IMG/VR virus record: IMGVR_UViG_3300046524_000301 | Coordinates: 1 to 64,000 of that record | Length of the DNA: 64,000 nt | DNA from: a virus | Strand: one strand, 5' to 3' | Shown here: piece after piece, positions 16,605 to 25,047 of the stretch | How positions within the stretch are numbered: position 1 is the stretch's first letter | Layout of the letters: the number at the start of each line of letters is the position of its first letter | Position numbers and translations under genes: made by a program | The notes under the pieces: generated by a model | Database searches by the model: none | Seen by the model: only the letters and a program-made list of their open reading frames with translations | What the model was told of the DNA's origin: nothing

Positions 16605-16638
16605 TAAAAAAAGGCTCGACGACCTTCGTCGTGAGCCC
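16605..16638 (-). terminator. Rho-independent terminator after 16669-17019
   Basis: On the minus strand GGCTCACGAC and GTCGTCGAGCC form a 10-bp stem with one bulged base and a GAAG tetraloop, followed by TTTTTTT. Confidence 0.85.
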
Positions 16639-16668
16639 TTTGAATGAGTTTAACCCATCCACTTTGCC

Positions 16669-17019
16669 TTAGTGAAGCGAGTGTTGCTTTCTTGCAACAC
16701 GTGTAAGCAAAAACTCTTCGGGTTTATACTGAGTTTCCACATCATACACCCAGGGTTTTGAACTTTTCGTGCGAAGGAAATAAATCGACTGATACAACTT
16801 GATACGATTTTCCCGAGCGTTCGGATACAGCACGCCTTCGGGATACGCATTGGCGATCAACTTCAACAGAGCTTCGCCATTGGGTCCGACTGCCATTTCC
16901 GGCATTTCCGGAAGATGTTCGTAGATATCCAGCGGAAGAGTCGGAACGAATTTCTTCTCTACGACAGCGCCGTTTTCAATCAGAGCGCTCTTACGCGTAA
17001 ACAGGTTCAGAATGTTCAT
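16669..17019 (-). CDS. Hypothetical protein
   Basis: 116 aa, MNILNLFTRKSALIENG; no known motif. Ribosome site AAAGGATCC upstream. Codons look GC-richer than those of the replication block. Ends before the terminator at 16605-16638. Confidence 0.7.
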   Translation of the reverse strand: MNILNLFTRKSALIENGAVVEKKFVPTLPLDIYEHLPEMPEMAVGPNGEALLKLIANAYPEGVLYPNARENRIKLYQSIYFLRTKSSKPWVYDVETQYKPEEFLLTRVARKQHSLH

Positions 17020-17058
17020 GACGGATCCTTTGACAAGTATGATATTTTATAATGCAAG

Positions 17059-17096
17059 ACAGGGCAGAAGTTTCTATGTTTCTGCCCACGCCCTGT
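17059..17096 (-). promoter_or_regulatory. Competing inverted repeats after 17097-17798
   Basis: Directly after the stop codon two stems share one strand: GGGCAGAA/TTCTGCCC (8 bp) and ACAGGGC/GCCCTGT (7 bp). They cannot form together. No T-run follows; an AT-rich TTATAAAATA lies just downstream and may be a -10 for 16669-17019. Confidence 0.4.
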
Positions 17097-17798
17097 TTAC
17101 CGCGCTGCCAGAACAGGCAGACCTTCACGACGACGCACGAACGGATCGAGCGATTCGCCGCGTGCTACAACTTCCTTCTTGACCAGCTCTGCATCCGCTG
17201 CGGACTTCGCCGACCGCTCGGAATCCGACAGAGGACAATCGATACCTGCGTCACGCATGCTCTTACGGACAATGTCCGAAACGTTGCACTGCATGTTCAC
17301 AGCCGCGTTTGCAAGCTTACCAGACATTTCAGCGTACTGCTTTGCGAGGTCCGGGTTACCGGCCTGTGCGGCTTTTGCAGCAGCATTACCATACGTGGCC
17401 GAATACTCCATCGTATGAACAGATGCAACTTCGAGAACGCAAGCTACTCCAGGCTCGCCGAGAACGGGCTTACCTGCGGCGATGGTAACGTACGGGGCGC
17501 TCACCCCCGCTTGTGCTGTACCACCGCAGTAATTGGGGGAAAACGAGCCGGCGTAACCGCTCAGACCGATGGACTGATTCGAGCCGGTGATTCCGCTGAT
17601 GTGTTCATGCAACGTTGTGTCCGACGGAGTCGTCGTGTTGAAGTTGTTGATTGCGTTAACACCCTGATTCGCAGAGGTGCTTTGCGATGCTGCGTTGTTC
17701 GTGCTGGTAGTGCTGGCATTCACGTTGGTCTGTGCAAACACCCCGGTAACAACCAAGCTCAGAGCAATGCCCAGAGCAAATTTATTCAAACTTTTCAT
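17097..17798 (-). CDS. Secreted protein of unknown function
   Basis: 233 aa. A clear signal peptide (MKSLNKFALGIALSLVVTG, likely cut after VFA at about residue 22) is followed by an Asn/Thr/Ser-rich linker and an Ala-rich helical C-terminal half with two cysteines (MQCNVSD, DCPLS). Possibly periplasmic or surface exposed. GC-rich codon use resembles its neighbour 17881-18393 and differs from the AT-richer replication genes. Confidence 0.75.
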   Translation of the reverse strand: MKSLNKFALGIALSLVVTGVFAQTNVNASTTSTNNAASQSTSANQGVNAINNFNTTTPSDTTLHEHISGITGSNQSIGLSGYAGSFSPNYCGGTAQAGVSAPYVTIAAGKPVLGEPGVACVLEVASVHTMEYSATYGNAAAKAAQAGNPDLAKQYAEMSGKLANAAVNMQCNVSDIVRKSMRDAGIDCPLSDSERSAKSAADAELVKKEVVARGESLDPFVRRREGLPVLAAR

Positions 17799-17832
17799 GA
17801 TTCACTACTCCGAACTACGTTGTTGTTGTGGA

Positions 17833-17861
17833 ACGGGCCAGCCGGTCCGACTAGCCCGTTT
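17833..17861 (-). terminator. GC-rich hairpin between the two secreted-protein genes
   Basis: AACGGGC pairs with GCCCGTT (7 bp, 15-nt loop). There is no T-run on the minus strand, so it may be a weak terminator or an mRNA-stabilising stem. Confidence 0.35.
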
Positions 17862-17880
17862 TACCTTTTACTACTTCGGC

Positions 17881-18393
17881 TTAGAAGCCGTGAATGCCTT
17901 GCACAGCGATCGAACCGTCGATCGATGCTTGGCCGGTCTGGCCGACGATGGTTTGCGTGACGCCAGCCGCAGCGTTGTTGGTAACTTGGGACACACCAGC
18001 CGTGCCGTTGATCAGCAGACCTGCGTTATCCAGCGTCGGCAGTTGCGCCGACTGATCGCTTTTCGAAACCACGTTCGTGGATGCGTTTTGCGACGTGTTG
18101 GCGTTCACCGACGTCGGCGTGACGTTGATGCCTGCCGTTGCCGAACCGTTCCCCGTCGACACGGTCGATTGCGTGCTGAACGCATTCGGGCCGAAGGTCT
18201 TCGTGGCCGAGACTGCATTGCCCGACGTGACGCTGTTCGCACCGATGCTTGCCGACACGGTTCCGACGGTGTACTGGCCACCGACCGAAGCCGAGCCCGA
18301 AACACCGTTGTTGCCGTTGTCATTGCCGTTGCCAGCGAATGCCGAAGCTGCGAACAGGGATGCGATAACTGCAGCGATGAAATTGCGTTTCAT
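17881..18393 (-). CDS. Secreted Gly/Asn/Ser/Thr-rich protein
   Basis: 170 aa when started at the ATG preceded by AAGGAG (an in-frame extension exists upstream). The signal peptide MKRNFIAAVIASLFAASAFA is followed by a low-complexity mature part with many GN, SA, GSA and NTS patterns, as in extracellular beta-rich or repetitive proteins. Function unknown. The region is GC-rich (37 of 60 bases at 18001-18060). Confidence 0.72.
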   Translation of the reverse strand: MKRNFIAAVIASLFAASAFAGNGNDNGNNGVSGSASVGGQYTVGTVSASIGANSVTSGNAVSATKTFGPNAFSTQSTVSTGNGSATAGINVTPTSVNANTSQNASTNVVSKSDQSAQLPTLDNAGLLINGTAGVSQVTNNAAAGVTQTIVGQTGQASIDGSIAVQGIHGF

Positions 18394-18454
18394 GGTACTT
18401 CTCCTTAACAAACGTTTAACTACGAGATTGGTTTTGTGCCAAGGAAACTGCACT

Positions 18455-18462
18455 CTTATAGT
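18455..18462 (-). promoter_or_regulatory. Possible weak promoter ACTATAAG
   Basis: Minus-strand ACTATAAGAG upstream of the secreted-protein gene resembles the TGGTATAAGAG series but lacks the TG extension. Confidence 0.3.
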
Positions 18463-18521
18463 TTGGCGGTCCTATAGAGCAATCCGGAGGGGATTTTGGT
18501 CTCCCCACCCCCGAAACTTTG

Positions 18522-19163
18522 TTACAGATGCTTTGCTGCGTACTGCACCGGAATGTCGGTGTTCAAACATTCACGGATGAAGTTGTTGAGCCCGAACTTT
18601 TCCAGGAGGAGGTTCGGTGCTGCGACTTCGACGATCTTGCCTTCCAGAAAACGCGCCAGTGCGTACTCCCGGGCAATCAATGCATCCGGCTCATCTGCCG
18701 GGTTTTGGAACGCCATCGACAGCTTGACGCCGGTGTGGCTGTAGCCGATATCTTCCGTCTTGTAGCAGAACGTGACAGCACGCTCCACGTCCTTCTTCAA
18801 ACCGATCGAGTTGATCAGCTCTTCGAAGAACTCCGCAATCAGCGGGGTCTTGCGGTATGCTTCTTCCGGCATCACGAAGATGTCGTCGACCGTAGTCAGG
18901 TCTTTGGCCGTCAGAAATGCCAGGCCATGCTTCGCAACTTCTTCTGCGATGTGAGCACGACGAGCCGTGCGATTGGCCTTGGAGTTCAGGAACTTGTCCT
19001 TGGTCCGAGCCTCCGTGATGTTCGTTGCGATGTCCGCACGCTTCTCACGGATTTGTTCCGAAGTTGCGTTCGGGTTCTTCACGATCCAGCCATTGATGGC
19101 CGCTTCGACTGCCTCGGTGATCGAGCCGAGATTGAAGATGTGTTGCACTTCTGCGTTATTCAT
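18522..19163 (-). CDS. Hypothetical helical protein
   Basis: 213 aa, mostly helical by composition, no known motif. No signal peptide. GC-rich like the secreted proteins downstream. Start MNNAEVQHIF; overlaps the end of 19156-19434 by 8 bp, so the genes are coupled. Confidence 0.7.
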   Translation of the reverse strand: MNNAEVQHIFNLGSITEAVEAAINGWIVKNPNATSEQIREKRADIATNITEARTKDKFLNSKANRTARRAHIAEEVAKHGLAFLTAKDLTTVDDIFVMPEEAYRKTPLIAEFFEELINSIGLKKDVERAVTFCYKTEDIGYSHTGVKLSMAFQNPADEPDALIAREYALARFLEGKIVEVAAPNLLLEKFGLNNFIRECLNTDIPVQYAAKHL

Positions 19164-19434
19164 TTTGAGCCTTTGAGTCGGTCTTGTTACTGGTTTGAGT
19201 TATTGGCCTAAGCCAGAGATACAATCCATTTTCAGGAATCGGAAGTTCCTTAGGGCTAAGAGAATGGTTATTGTCCTCAGCATACTTATGCCAATTCGAG
19301 GGTCCAATATTGAAAACTTCTGCTTCCGCAGCGCATTCAACCATAGGATTGTGACACGTACGACACGCATGGAATGTCAAGCTTTTAGGAACTTCACGGT
19401 TCAAGCGCATAATACAAAACTTACAAATCCACAT
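19156..19434 (-). CDS. Small zinc-ribbon protein
   Basis: 92 aa from the ATG giving MWICKFC. C-x2-C (residues 4 and 7) and C-x2-C (near residues 24-27) suggest a zinc ribbon. The upstream frame extends past the promoter motif at 19477-19485, so a start within the transcript is preferred; GAAAGGA directly abuts the ATG, an unusually short spacing, and an upstream TTG is an alternative. Confidence 0.6.
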   Translation of the reverse strand: MWICKFCIMRLNREVPKSLTFHACRTCHNPMVECAAEAEVFNIGPSNWHKYAEDNNHSLSPKELPIPENGLYLWLRPITQTSNKTDSKAQNE

Positions 19435-19476
19435 TCCTTTCAACTCGACGAAAAAGTTACAGTTTAACCCAATACT

Positions 19477-19485
19477 CTTATACCA
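19477..19485 (-). promoter_or_regulatory. Extended -10 promoter overlapping a stop codon
   Basis: Minus-strand TTTGGTATAAG. The TAA inside it is the stop codon of the SNF2-like gene 19478-21280. Confidence 0.65.
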
Positions 19486-21280
19486 AATTAGAGTCTGTTT
19501 CTCTAAGTTTATGGGCGAAGTCCACGAGCATCTCTTCACGGATACTCATTTTATCGATAGCAGCTTTTCTGATCTGGTGCTCAATAGACGTATTCAGGAA
19601 TATCCGATAATAATCACATACGTGCTTCTGACCAATACGGTGAATTCTATCTTGTTGTTGCAGGTATACTTCAAGACTGAAATTCATACTATAGAAAATT
19701 TCAGTATGAACTTCCGGATTGATATTCGGCATTATTTCAAATTCATTATCTTCTTCTTCGAGTTTTTCAACTGTCGTTCCAAGTACTGTAATTCCATAGT
19801 TGACAGCCTTGGCTTGACATACCAGATACTGAATTGAAGGATCAGCATTAAACCTGCGAACCTTTTTGCCAATATTTGCTTCGCCGCCTTTAATAACCTC
19901 ATATGATTTATTCTCTTTAATTAACATAGCTTCAATCAGTTCAAGCTCGGCTGACATATTGAACCAGATAATCGCCTTACGCTCTGGGATTTTATCGCAT
20001 ACAATCTGTCTCAACGCTTCAACTTTAGGCTGCTCTTCGAAGAACAACGTTTTACGCTTTGGTCTGCGTTTACGAGGATTGTCTTGTAACAGTTCATCCA
20101 TATCGTTAACGGCCATAGCATCGCCATTCTTCATTTCGGTTTCATCTTTATCCGCTTTATAAAGAAATCCGTTTGAAACTTGATATAGCTTACTAAGCAT
20201 GACAAGTGGATTATCGATTTCGATAAACTCACCTTTAAATTCAGCGATATAGTTTCGCATCAACGAATCATAGACTTCTTTTTGTTCCGGTGAAGGAGAT
20301 ACGTATACATCGTGAAATTGCTTTTCAGGAATCTTCCCTTTAAGCCATTCTTCTTTCGTCATTACAATAGAGCATGATTCAAGAATAGACCTTGCAATAT
20401 CCATTCCCTTAAATGCCACGATTGCTCTAACTGAGGAATCTTCGCCACGTTTAACAGCAACCTTCACTGCATGCCTATCCAGAAAGTGTGAATAATTACC
20501 ACCTACCAGCGAAGGCTCAAGAAATCGAACAGGGCAATACACATCCATAATACTGTTATTAATCAACGTACCAGAACCGCCAGAACGATACTGAATCGTT
20601 TTGGATAGTTTGGTTAATTCTTTAGTACGTTCAGTCTTAGGATCTTTAATCAGAAACTCATCAAGGTGAATATAATCATATCCGATACCTGCCAATTCGC
20701 TTGCAAAGGTAATAGCCTTATTGTAGTTAATGATCGTTACCTGCTTAGAGAGAATACCCTCTTTCTCTTTTTCCCAATCAGTCGTTTTAACTGTGTAAAA
20801 ATTAAGGTCTGGTCGATGAATACCGATTTCATCTTCCCAAACGAATAACAAAGGCTTAGGGCAAACGATGATAACCTTTTTAAACTCCATCAATGCTATG
20901 TAATCGAGAGTTACTTTAGATTTACCCATACCTGGATCAAGGAGTATGCCTCCGCTACCGACAGTATACATAAAACGCAAAGCAATCCGTTGAAAATCCA
21001 TCGGTTCAGTGAAGAACTTAAATGACTCAGGAATTTCCCTGAGCTTTGGTTTTTCATTAATAAACTCGTGTACATCCTTATCAATAGCCCATTTAGTTGA
21101 CTTGGCCATGTCATTACGCAGACGCATGAAGACATTACGGACCACAGCCCATTTAGAGGGTACGAAAAAATAAGGCCCTTCACGAAGAAAGGCCGGGTAA
21201 TTCATAAGGAACTTATATTCCTTTGCATCGTCATTGATGAAGTAGACTTTAGTCTTGTTCTGATTGAATTTTATACGCAT
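19478..21280 (-). CDS. SNF2-like superfamily 2 helicase/ATPase
   Basis: 600 aa. Motif I LLDPGMGKSKVT; motif II HLDEFLIK (DEAH changed to DEFL); motif III-like SGTLINNS; C-terminal helicase domain with WFNMSAELE and motif VI QQQDRIHRIGQ, which is typical of SNF2 proteins. Expected role: ATP-driven remodelling of DNA or protein-DNA complexes. First two bases of motif II are kept, so it is probably active. Overlaps 21249-21539 by 32 bp. Confidence 0.88.
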   Translation of the reverse strand: MRIKFNQNKTKVYFINDDAKEYKFLMNYPAFLREGPYFFVPSKWAVVRNVFMRLRNDMAKSTKWAIDKDVHEFINEKPKLREIPESFKFFTEPMDFQRIALRFMYTVGSGGILLDPGMGKSKVTLDYIALMEFKKVIIVCPKPLLFVWEDEIGIHRPDLNFYTVKTTDWEKEKEGILSKQVTIINYNKAITFASELAGIGYDYIHLDEFLIKDPKTERTKELTKLSKTIQYRSGGSGTLINNSIMDVYCPVRFLEPSLVGGNYSHFLDRHAVKVAVKRGEDSSVRAIVAFKGMDIARSILESCSIVMTKEEWLKGKIPEKQFHDVYVSPSPEQKEVYDSLMRNYIAEFKGEFIEIDNPLVMLSKLYQVSNGFLYKADKDETEMKNGDAMAVNDMDELLQDNPRKRRPKRKTLFFEEQPKVEALRQIVCDKIPERKAIIWFNMSAELELIEAMLIKENKSYEVIKGGEANIGKKVRRFNADPSIQYLVCQAKAVNYGITVLGTTVEKLEEEDNEFEIMPNINPEVHTEIFYSMNFSLEVYLQQQDRIHRIGQKHVCDYYRIFLNTSIEHQIRKAAIDKMSIREEMLVDFAHKLRETDSNLV

Positions 21281-21539
21281 CTTTTAAGACTTTAATATCG
21301 AAGTTAACCATTACACAAAAATCCTTGATAGTCTGTTGACTTAATTTACTACCTCTGAAAATATCACGGAGTTGTCTGAACATGTAATGCATAGACTCGA
21401 TGTTTTCAGTATCGAATTCCCATTTACGTAGAATCTCAGCATTATTCTGTTGCCAGAAAAAAGGATTATCTAAATCTATATACTCTTTATGCCTGAACTG
21501 TAATTTGAAGTCGGCATCTAAAAAAGCGTAACCTTTCAT
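21249..21539 (-). CDS. Hypothetical protein
   Basis: 96 aa, MKGYAFLDADFKLQFRHKEY, charged with an aromatic-rich start. No family recognised. Overlaps the SNF2-like gene start and abuts 21540-22004. Confidence 0.65.
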   Translation of the reverse strand: MKGYAFLDADFKLQFRHKEYIDLDNPFFWQQNNAEILRKWEFDTENIESMHYMFRQLRDIFRGSKLSQQTIKDFCVMVNFDIKVLKDAYKIQSEQD

Positions 21540-22004
21540 TTAATTGTAATTAATCAAAATACCGCCTGAAAACGCAAAGGCTTCTGCAAAACTAGATTCA
21601 ATCGAATCTACGATTTCACATGCGTTTTCTTTACTACCACAACGAAGAACTATAATATCCTTCTTGATATATTCCAACTTATCCTTCGGGATCTTCGCCC
21701 AGAATGACAAGCCTCGTTCTTCTACGTTAACGTCTTTCAATACCACAATCGTCTCATTGGCATAGCGGAAACGAACCCACTGTCCAAGCATTTCAGTGTA
21801 CGAAAAACCTTCCAGCTTGTTTTCCGACTTCACCAATGCAGCTTGTCCTGCGCCGACATGCTTCCAGTACGTATTGAAATCGTTAAAATACAGAGAGTAT
21901 TCTTGGCTGGAATACTTGGTCCCTTGACGATTTCTCCAGGGCCACCGCCGCGTAATAGTATCTCCGTGGTATTCGAAGACAATGCCTTTTTCTGTAAGTT
22001 TCAT
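21540..22004 (-). CDS. Hypothetical protein
   Basis: 154 aa, MKLTEKGIVFEYHGDTITRRW; many aromatic and beta-branched residues. No known motif. First gene of the unit 22004-19478. It is divergent from 22080-23267. Confidence 0.65.
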   Translation of the reverse strand: MKLTEKGIVFEYHGDTITRRWPWRNRQGTKYSSQEYSLYFNDFNTYWKHVGAGQAALVKSENKLEGFSYTEMLGQWVRFRYANETIVVLKDVNVEERGLSFWAKIPKDKLEYIKKDIIVLRCGSKENACEIVDSIESSFAEAFAFSGGILINYN

Positions 22005-22006
22005 TG

Positions 22007-22035
22007 TTGAAGTTCAAAAATAATTGCTGTAAAAT
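22007..22035 (+). promoter_or_regulatory. Plus-strand promoter TTGAAG-N17-TAAAAT
   Basis: TTGAAG at 22007-22012 and TAAAAT at 22030-22035, with exactly 17 bp between, 45 bp before the 22080 ATG. Member of the TAAAATA series. Confidence 0.65.
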
Positions 22036-22079
22036 AAGCCACAGATATTGTACCATAACCAAATCGGAATTCAACTCTT

Positions 22080-23267
22080 ATGTCTACCCCAGGCTTCATC
22101 GCACAGGACAGTAACTCTCTAGCGCAAGTGCGTTACTACACCCAGTTCGATCCATACCATTACGCAGTCGATAACAGACCGCTGACAGATCTCGCTTCAA
22201 ATATTACCACGATCAGCTCTGGAGGTGGGGATTCGGCTAGACGTGGTGTACTGCTTAACCAACTGGCAATGGCCTCTGTGTATCAGGAACTGTTTTCCAA
22301 TGCCAACAACTCGCTGGTTATGTCTGGACTTACCGTTAGTTACCCCGGTTCGAATATTCTTACTGTGAATGCTGGCGCTGTGTATCAAGCCCAGTCGACC
22401 AACGATAGCATTGCTCAAACCATTGTAAAACAGGCGCTTCTATTTGCACCTGTATCGTTTAATCTTGTTTCGCCTTCAAGCGCAGGCACTTCTATTGCGT
22501 ACGTTATCGAAGCTCAGTTCTCTGACCTGTCGGCAACTAACATGGCTACTTCAGGTCTTCCCGCTTCGTTCCTCGATGCAACCAATACGTTCCTTCCGTG
22601 TTTGCTTCTGAATAAGGAATTGAAACTGCAACTTAAAGCAGGGACTCAAGCTCCTACAGGAACCCAAGTAGAACCCTCGCTTGATCCGGGTTGGTTCGGC
22701 CTATACACAGTTGTCGTAACCTTCGGCGTAACGAATCCTACTGTATACGCTCAAGCAAGCGCTCCTGCAATTAAAGGTATTAATCACTCTGTAATGGGTC
22801 AAGCGCTTACGGCTGCTTCGGCAACCCAGATTAACGTAGCTGGCATCCCTTCGTGGAGCTTTGCTGACGGCTCAACGCAAGGACTGGCTATTCCCGTTCC
22901 CTTGAGAAGTCAAGGAACCAATCCTTACGTACCTATCAAACTTCGTCTAGCATTTTCAGGTGATGCTGCTGGCAATAACTTTGCATTGCAACTTTCATAC
23001 CTTGCAGTAGGCGTTGGAGCTAGTACTACGGCTGGACTCACGACTACGGGTATCGAAACTGTGGCAATGAACGTATCTGCGAATGCAATGCAAACTTACG
23101 CTACGGCAACGGCTATCATTCCTGCAACCGCATTCTCAGGCTTCGTGAATAATAACTGGTCGATCAATTCAGAGAAACTTTTCGTGACTCTGAATCGTCT
23201 CGGTTCAAATGGCTTGGATACCAACACTGGTAACCTACGCATACACGATATTGTGATTTTTCAGTAA
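22080..23267 (+). CDS. Putative virion protein (fibre/whisker-like)
   Basis: 395 aa, rich in Ala, Thr, Ser, Asn and beta-branched residues as in phage fibres. The N-terminal stretch YYTQFDPYHYAVDNRPLTDL resembles attachment segments of phage structural proteins; the rest is unassigned beta-rich sequence. It has its own promoter (22007-22035) and is the only structural-type gene among minus-strand genes here. Its last 33 bp overlap the convergent 23235-23582 gene. Confidence 0.65.
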   Translation: MSTPGFIAQDSNSLAQVRYYTQFDPYHYAVDNRPLTDLASNITTISSGGGDSARRGVLLNQLAMASVYQELFSNANNSLVMSGLTVSYPGSNILTVNAGAVYQAQSTNDSIAQTIVKQALLFAPVSFNLVSPSSAGTSIAYVIEAQFSDLSATNMATSGLPASFLDATNTFLPCLLLNKELKLQLKAGTQAPTGTQVEPSLDPGWFGLYTVVVTFGVTNPTVYAQASAPAIKGINHSVMGQALTAASATQINVAGIPSWSFADGSTQGLAIPVPLRSQGTNPYVPIKLRLAFSGDAAGNNFALQLSYLAVGVGASTTAGLTTTGIETVAMNVSANAMQTYATATAIIPATAFSGFVNNNWSINSEKLFVTLNRLGSNGLDTNTGNLRIHDIVIFQ

Positions 23268-23582
23268 ACCCGTACACAACTTGTAAATGTCACGCAAGTG
23301 ACTAAGAATCTTCGGAGCGTTCTCCTGACTTATGGTTGGGAGTTCAGCTCCGAATTGCATTGTGAGGTTACCAATCTTATCGATTATTGAACCTCGAATA
23401 TTCTTCTTCTGAATCAGATCCGTAGTCTTCAAGATAAGGGCTTCCAGTTCATCTAAAAAATTAGGCTTCACAAGTGGATGCGAGTGAATATAGATAAGCT
23501 CTGAAGATGGTACGTATTTGTCAGAGCCTTCGAAATAGGCTTTGATCTGTGTATTTTTAAAACTGAAATCATTGATGGGCAT
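23235..23582 (-). CDS. Hypothetical protein
   Basis: 115 aa, MPINDFSFKNTQIKAYF; no known motif. Its 3' end overlaps the convergent virion gene by 33 bp, which is uncommon in this window. Confidence 0.6.
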   Translation of the reverse strand: MPINDFSFKNTQIKAYFEGSDKYVPSSELIYIHSHPLVKPNFLDELEALILKTTDLIQKKNIRGSIIDKIGNLTMQFGAELPTISQENAPKILSHLRDIYKLCTGLLKNHNIVYA

Positions 23583-23611
23583 AAAAAATCCGGTAGTATT
23601 AATGTGAAAGA

Positions 23612-23634
23612 GAACCTGAGTTTACCCCAGGTTC
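23612..23634 (-). terminator. Hairpin after 23650-24246
   Basis: On the minus strand GAACCTG pairs with CAGGTTC (7 bp, 9-nt loop), followed by TCTTTC; a weak terminator. Confidence 0.55.
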
Positions 23635-23649
23635 CCCATTGCTACAACA

Positions 23650-24246
23650 TCACATATTCATGATGTTAGACTTATGTTTCCCCATAAGCCCAGCTGCTAC
23701 GGCAACTGTGGCTACGGTAACCCCTAAAGTCCCGAAGATCAAACCGCCCCAAAATCCAACCTTTTTGATTTTGGCGTTTTTCTTTTGGACTCTCGCCCGC
23801 TCAGCAAGTTGCTCAGGGGAGAGTTCTTGTTCGTATACGCCTTCAGCATGCTCCCTTTTACTACCAGAACTACGTTTACTCCCATAGTTAGGATTGTTAC
23901 TGTGGTCCTCATTCTCCGAGGATTGGTCGTTATTTTGACTCATAGTATTAACCTCTTCGTCGCCAATAGTAATACCAGTGGCCATACCTCTGATGTCTTC
24001 AGGATCTGTGCGAAACAGCAACTCAGCCCCCCGGCTTGCATCCTCAGACTTACCACTGCGGTCCCTACGCTTCTTAACTACGACTACTTCCCCAAACGGA
24101 TCAATCCGTTCGTGGCTACTACTTTTTCGGCGATGACGGGTTGGTACAAACCCCCCTTTATCGTAACCGATATCATCGGCAAGAGTGCTCTTTATGCTAG
24201 ATAGCTTCTCCTGCCAATCGGTGTTTTGATTACGAACCCCTGACAT
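23650..24246 (-). CDS. Tail-anchored membrane protein
   Basis: 198 aa. A long charged, Ser/Asp/Arg-rich soluble part (likely disordered) is followed by one hydrophobic span near the C-terminus (residues about 163-188, Gly/Ala/Val-rich) and a short basic tail. Architecture resembles a C-tail anchored protein. Function unknown. Confidence 0.65.
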   Translation of the reverse strand: MSGVRNQNTDWQEKLSSIKSTLADDIGYDKGGFVPTRHRRKSSSHERIDPFGEVVVVKKRRDRSGKSEDASRGAELLFRTDPEDIRGMATGITIGDEEVNTMSQNNDQSSENEDHSNNPNYGSKRSSGSKREHAEGVYEQELSPEQLAERARVQKKNAKIKKVGFWGGLIFGTLGVTVATVAVAAGLMGKHKSNIMNM

Positions 24247-24298
24247 TGTTTTTTACCTCTTGACTCAAGTTGCTTATGGATTAATGTCAGGGTGGCGG

Positions 24299-24517
24299 TT
24301 AGTGACCCGCTGGAGCGTTGTTGCGATTCTTGGAGTCGTGATAACTCGCATTTGCAAACCCAGCGCTATATCCAGCGATTACAGCAAGCATTGCGAACCC
24401 AGTAATTCGCAACAAACCTTTTATACCTTCTGCAGCAAACACAGAGACGTTACTCTGCGTGAACACTTCTTCGTCCCCAGTGTAAACAGGCCTTTCAGTA
24501 TTTTTTGTACCTGGCAT
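24299..24517 (-). CDS. Small single-span membrane protein
   Basis: 72 aa, soluble N-terminus (MPGTKNTERPVYTGDEEVF) and one hydrophobic span at about residues 35-55. Function unknown; second of four adjacent minus-strand membrane proteins. Confidence 0.6.
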   Translation of the reverse strand: MPGTKNTERPVYTGDEEVFTQSNVSVFAAEGIKGLLRITGFAMLAVIAGYSAGFANASYHDSKNRNNAPAGH

Positions 24518-24659
24518 GATGATACTCCCGATCCAACGTTAAGCCTTTCGGCCACAAAGTTCAAACAACAAAGTACTACAAGGACAACAACCGCTAGTGA
24601 AGCTTTTTGTTGCCCCCCGCGAGAGGCTCTCAGTCCACTCTAGTCAATTGACTTTGTTA

Positions 24660-24815
24660 TCAGTGTCGCCCTTCTCTCGAAACTAGAAGCGCCGAAATGA
24701 GGATCCCTCCAATAACAACGCCAGCTGAGTGAAACAGCTCCTTAAAAGCGTTGCTAAAGAGTTGATTCGATTTTTCCGGAACTTGCTCCTCATGAATGGG
24801 TTTAGACTGAAACAT
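24660..24815 (-). CDS. 51-aa membrane protein
   Basis: MFQSKPIHEEQVPEKSNQLF followed by an amphipathic segment and a hydrophobic span (AGVVIGGILISALLVS), ending REGRH. GGGAG ribosome site. Same soluble-then-span layout as its neighbours. Confidence 0.6.
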   Translation of the reverse strand: MFQSKPIHEEQVPEKSNQLFSNAFKELFHSAGVVIGGILISALLVSREGRH

Positions 24816-24912
24816 GGCAAACTCCCTAGATTATGACCTTCCAACTAATAAGTCATTAAGTTGACGCTATCGCTATTAGATTTTTGATACCTGCGATAGG
24901 CGAAACGTACAA

Positions 24913-24935
24913 AAGTATATCTGTACAATATACTT
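24913..24935 (-). promoter_or_regulatory. Operator-like dyad at a promoter
   Basis: AAGTATAT-N7-ATATACTT is a perfect 8-bp inverted repeat overlapping the last bases of the -10 at 24933-24938 and covering the expected start site. A second dyad, CTATCGC/GCGATAG (24867-24899), lies in the leader before the 51-aa gene. Confidence 0.5.
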
Positions 24936-24941
24936 ATACCA
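24933..24941 (-). promoter_or_regulatory. Extended -10 promoter TGGTATAAG
   Basis: Minus-strand TTTTTGGTATAAG about 118 bp before the 24660-24815 gene; the only one with an obvious dyad across its start site. The 233 bases between 24815 and 25048 otherwise hold only the dyads and the terminator at 24967-25000. Confidence 0.65.
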
Positions 24942-24966
24942 AAAATCCAGGTCTGCCTTGAAAGAC

Positions 24967-25000
24967 TAAAAAAACCGGTCGGGGGGGATCCGGTTTTTTA
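24967..25000 (-). terminator. Bidirectional terminator
   Basis: AAAAAACCGG and CCGGTTTTTT flank a G-rich loop, so a T-run follows the stem on both strands. It lies after the 25048-25374 gene. Confidence 0.8.
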
Positions 25001-25047
25001 GGCGACGATGAGGAGGATCAGTTTCCTGACCCTACCCCGGCACTGCT

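Noticed and set aside
17052-18408. Long plus-strand frames opposite the secreted-protein genes
   Set aside because: They mirror GC-rich genes with clear signal peptides and ribosome sites on the minus strand; their composition is Arg/Cys-rich.
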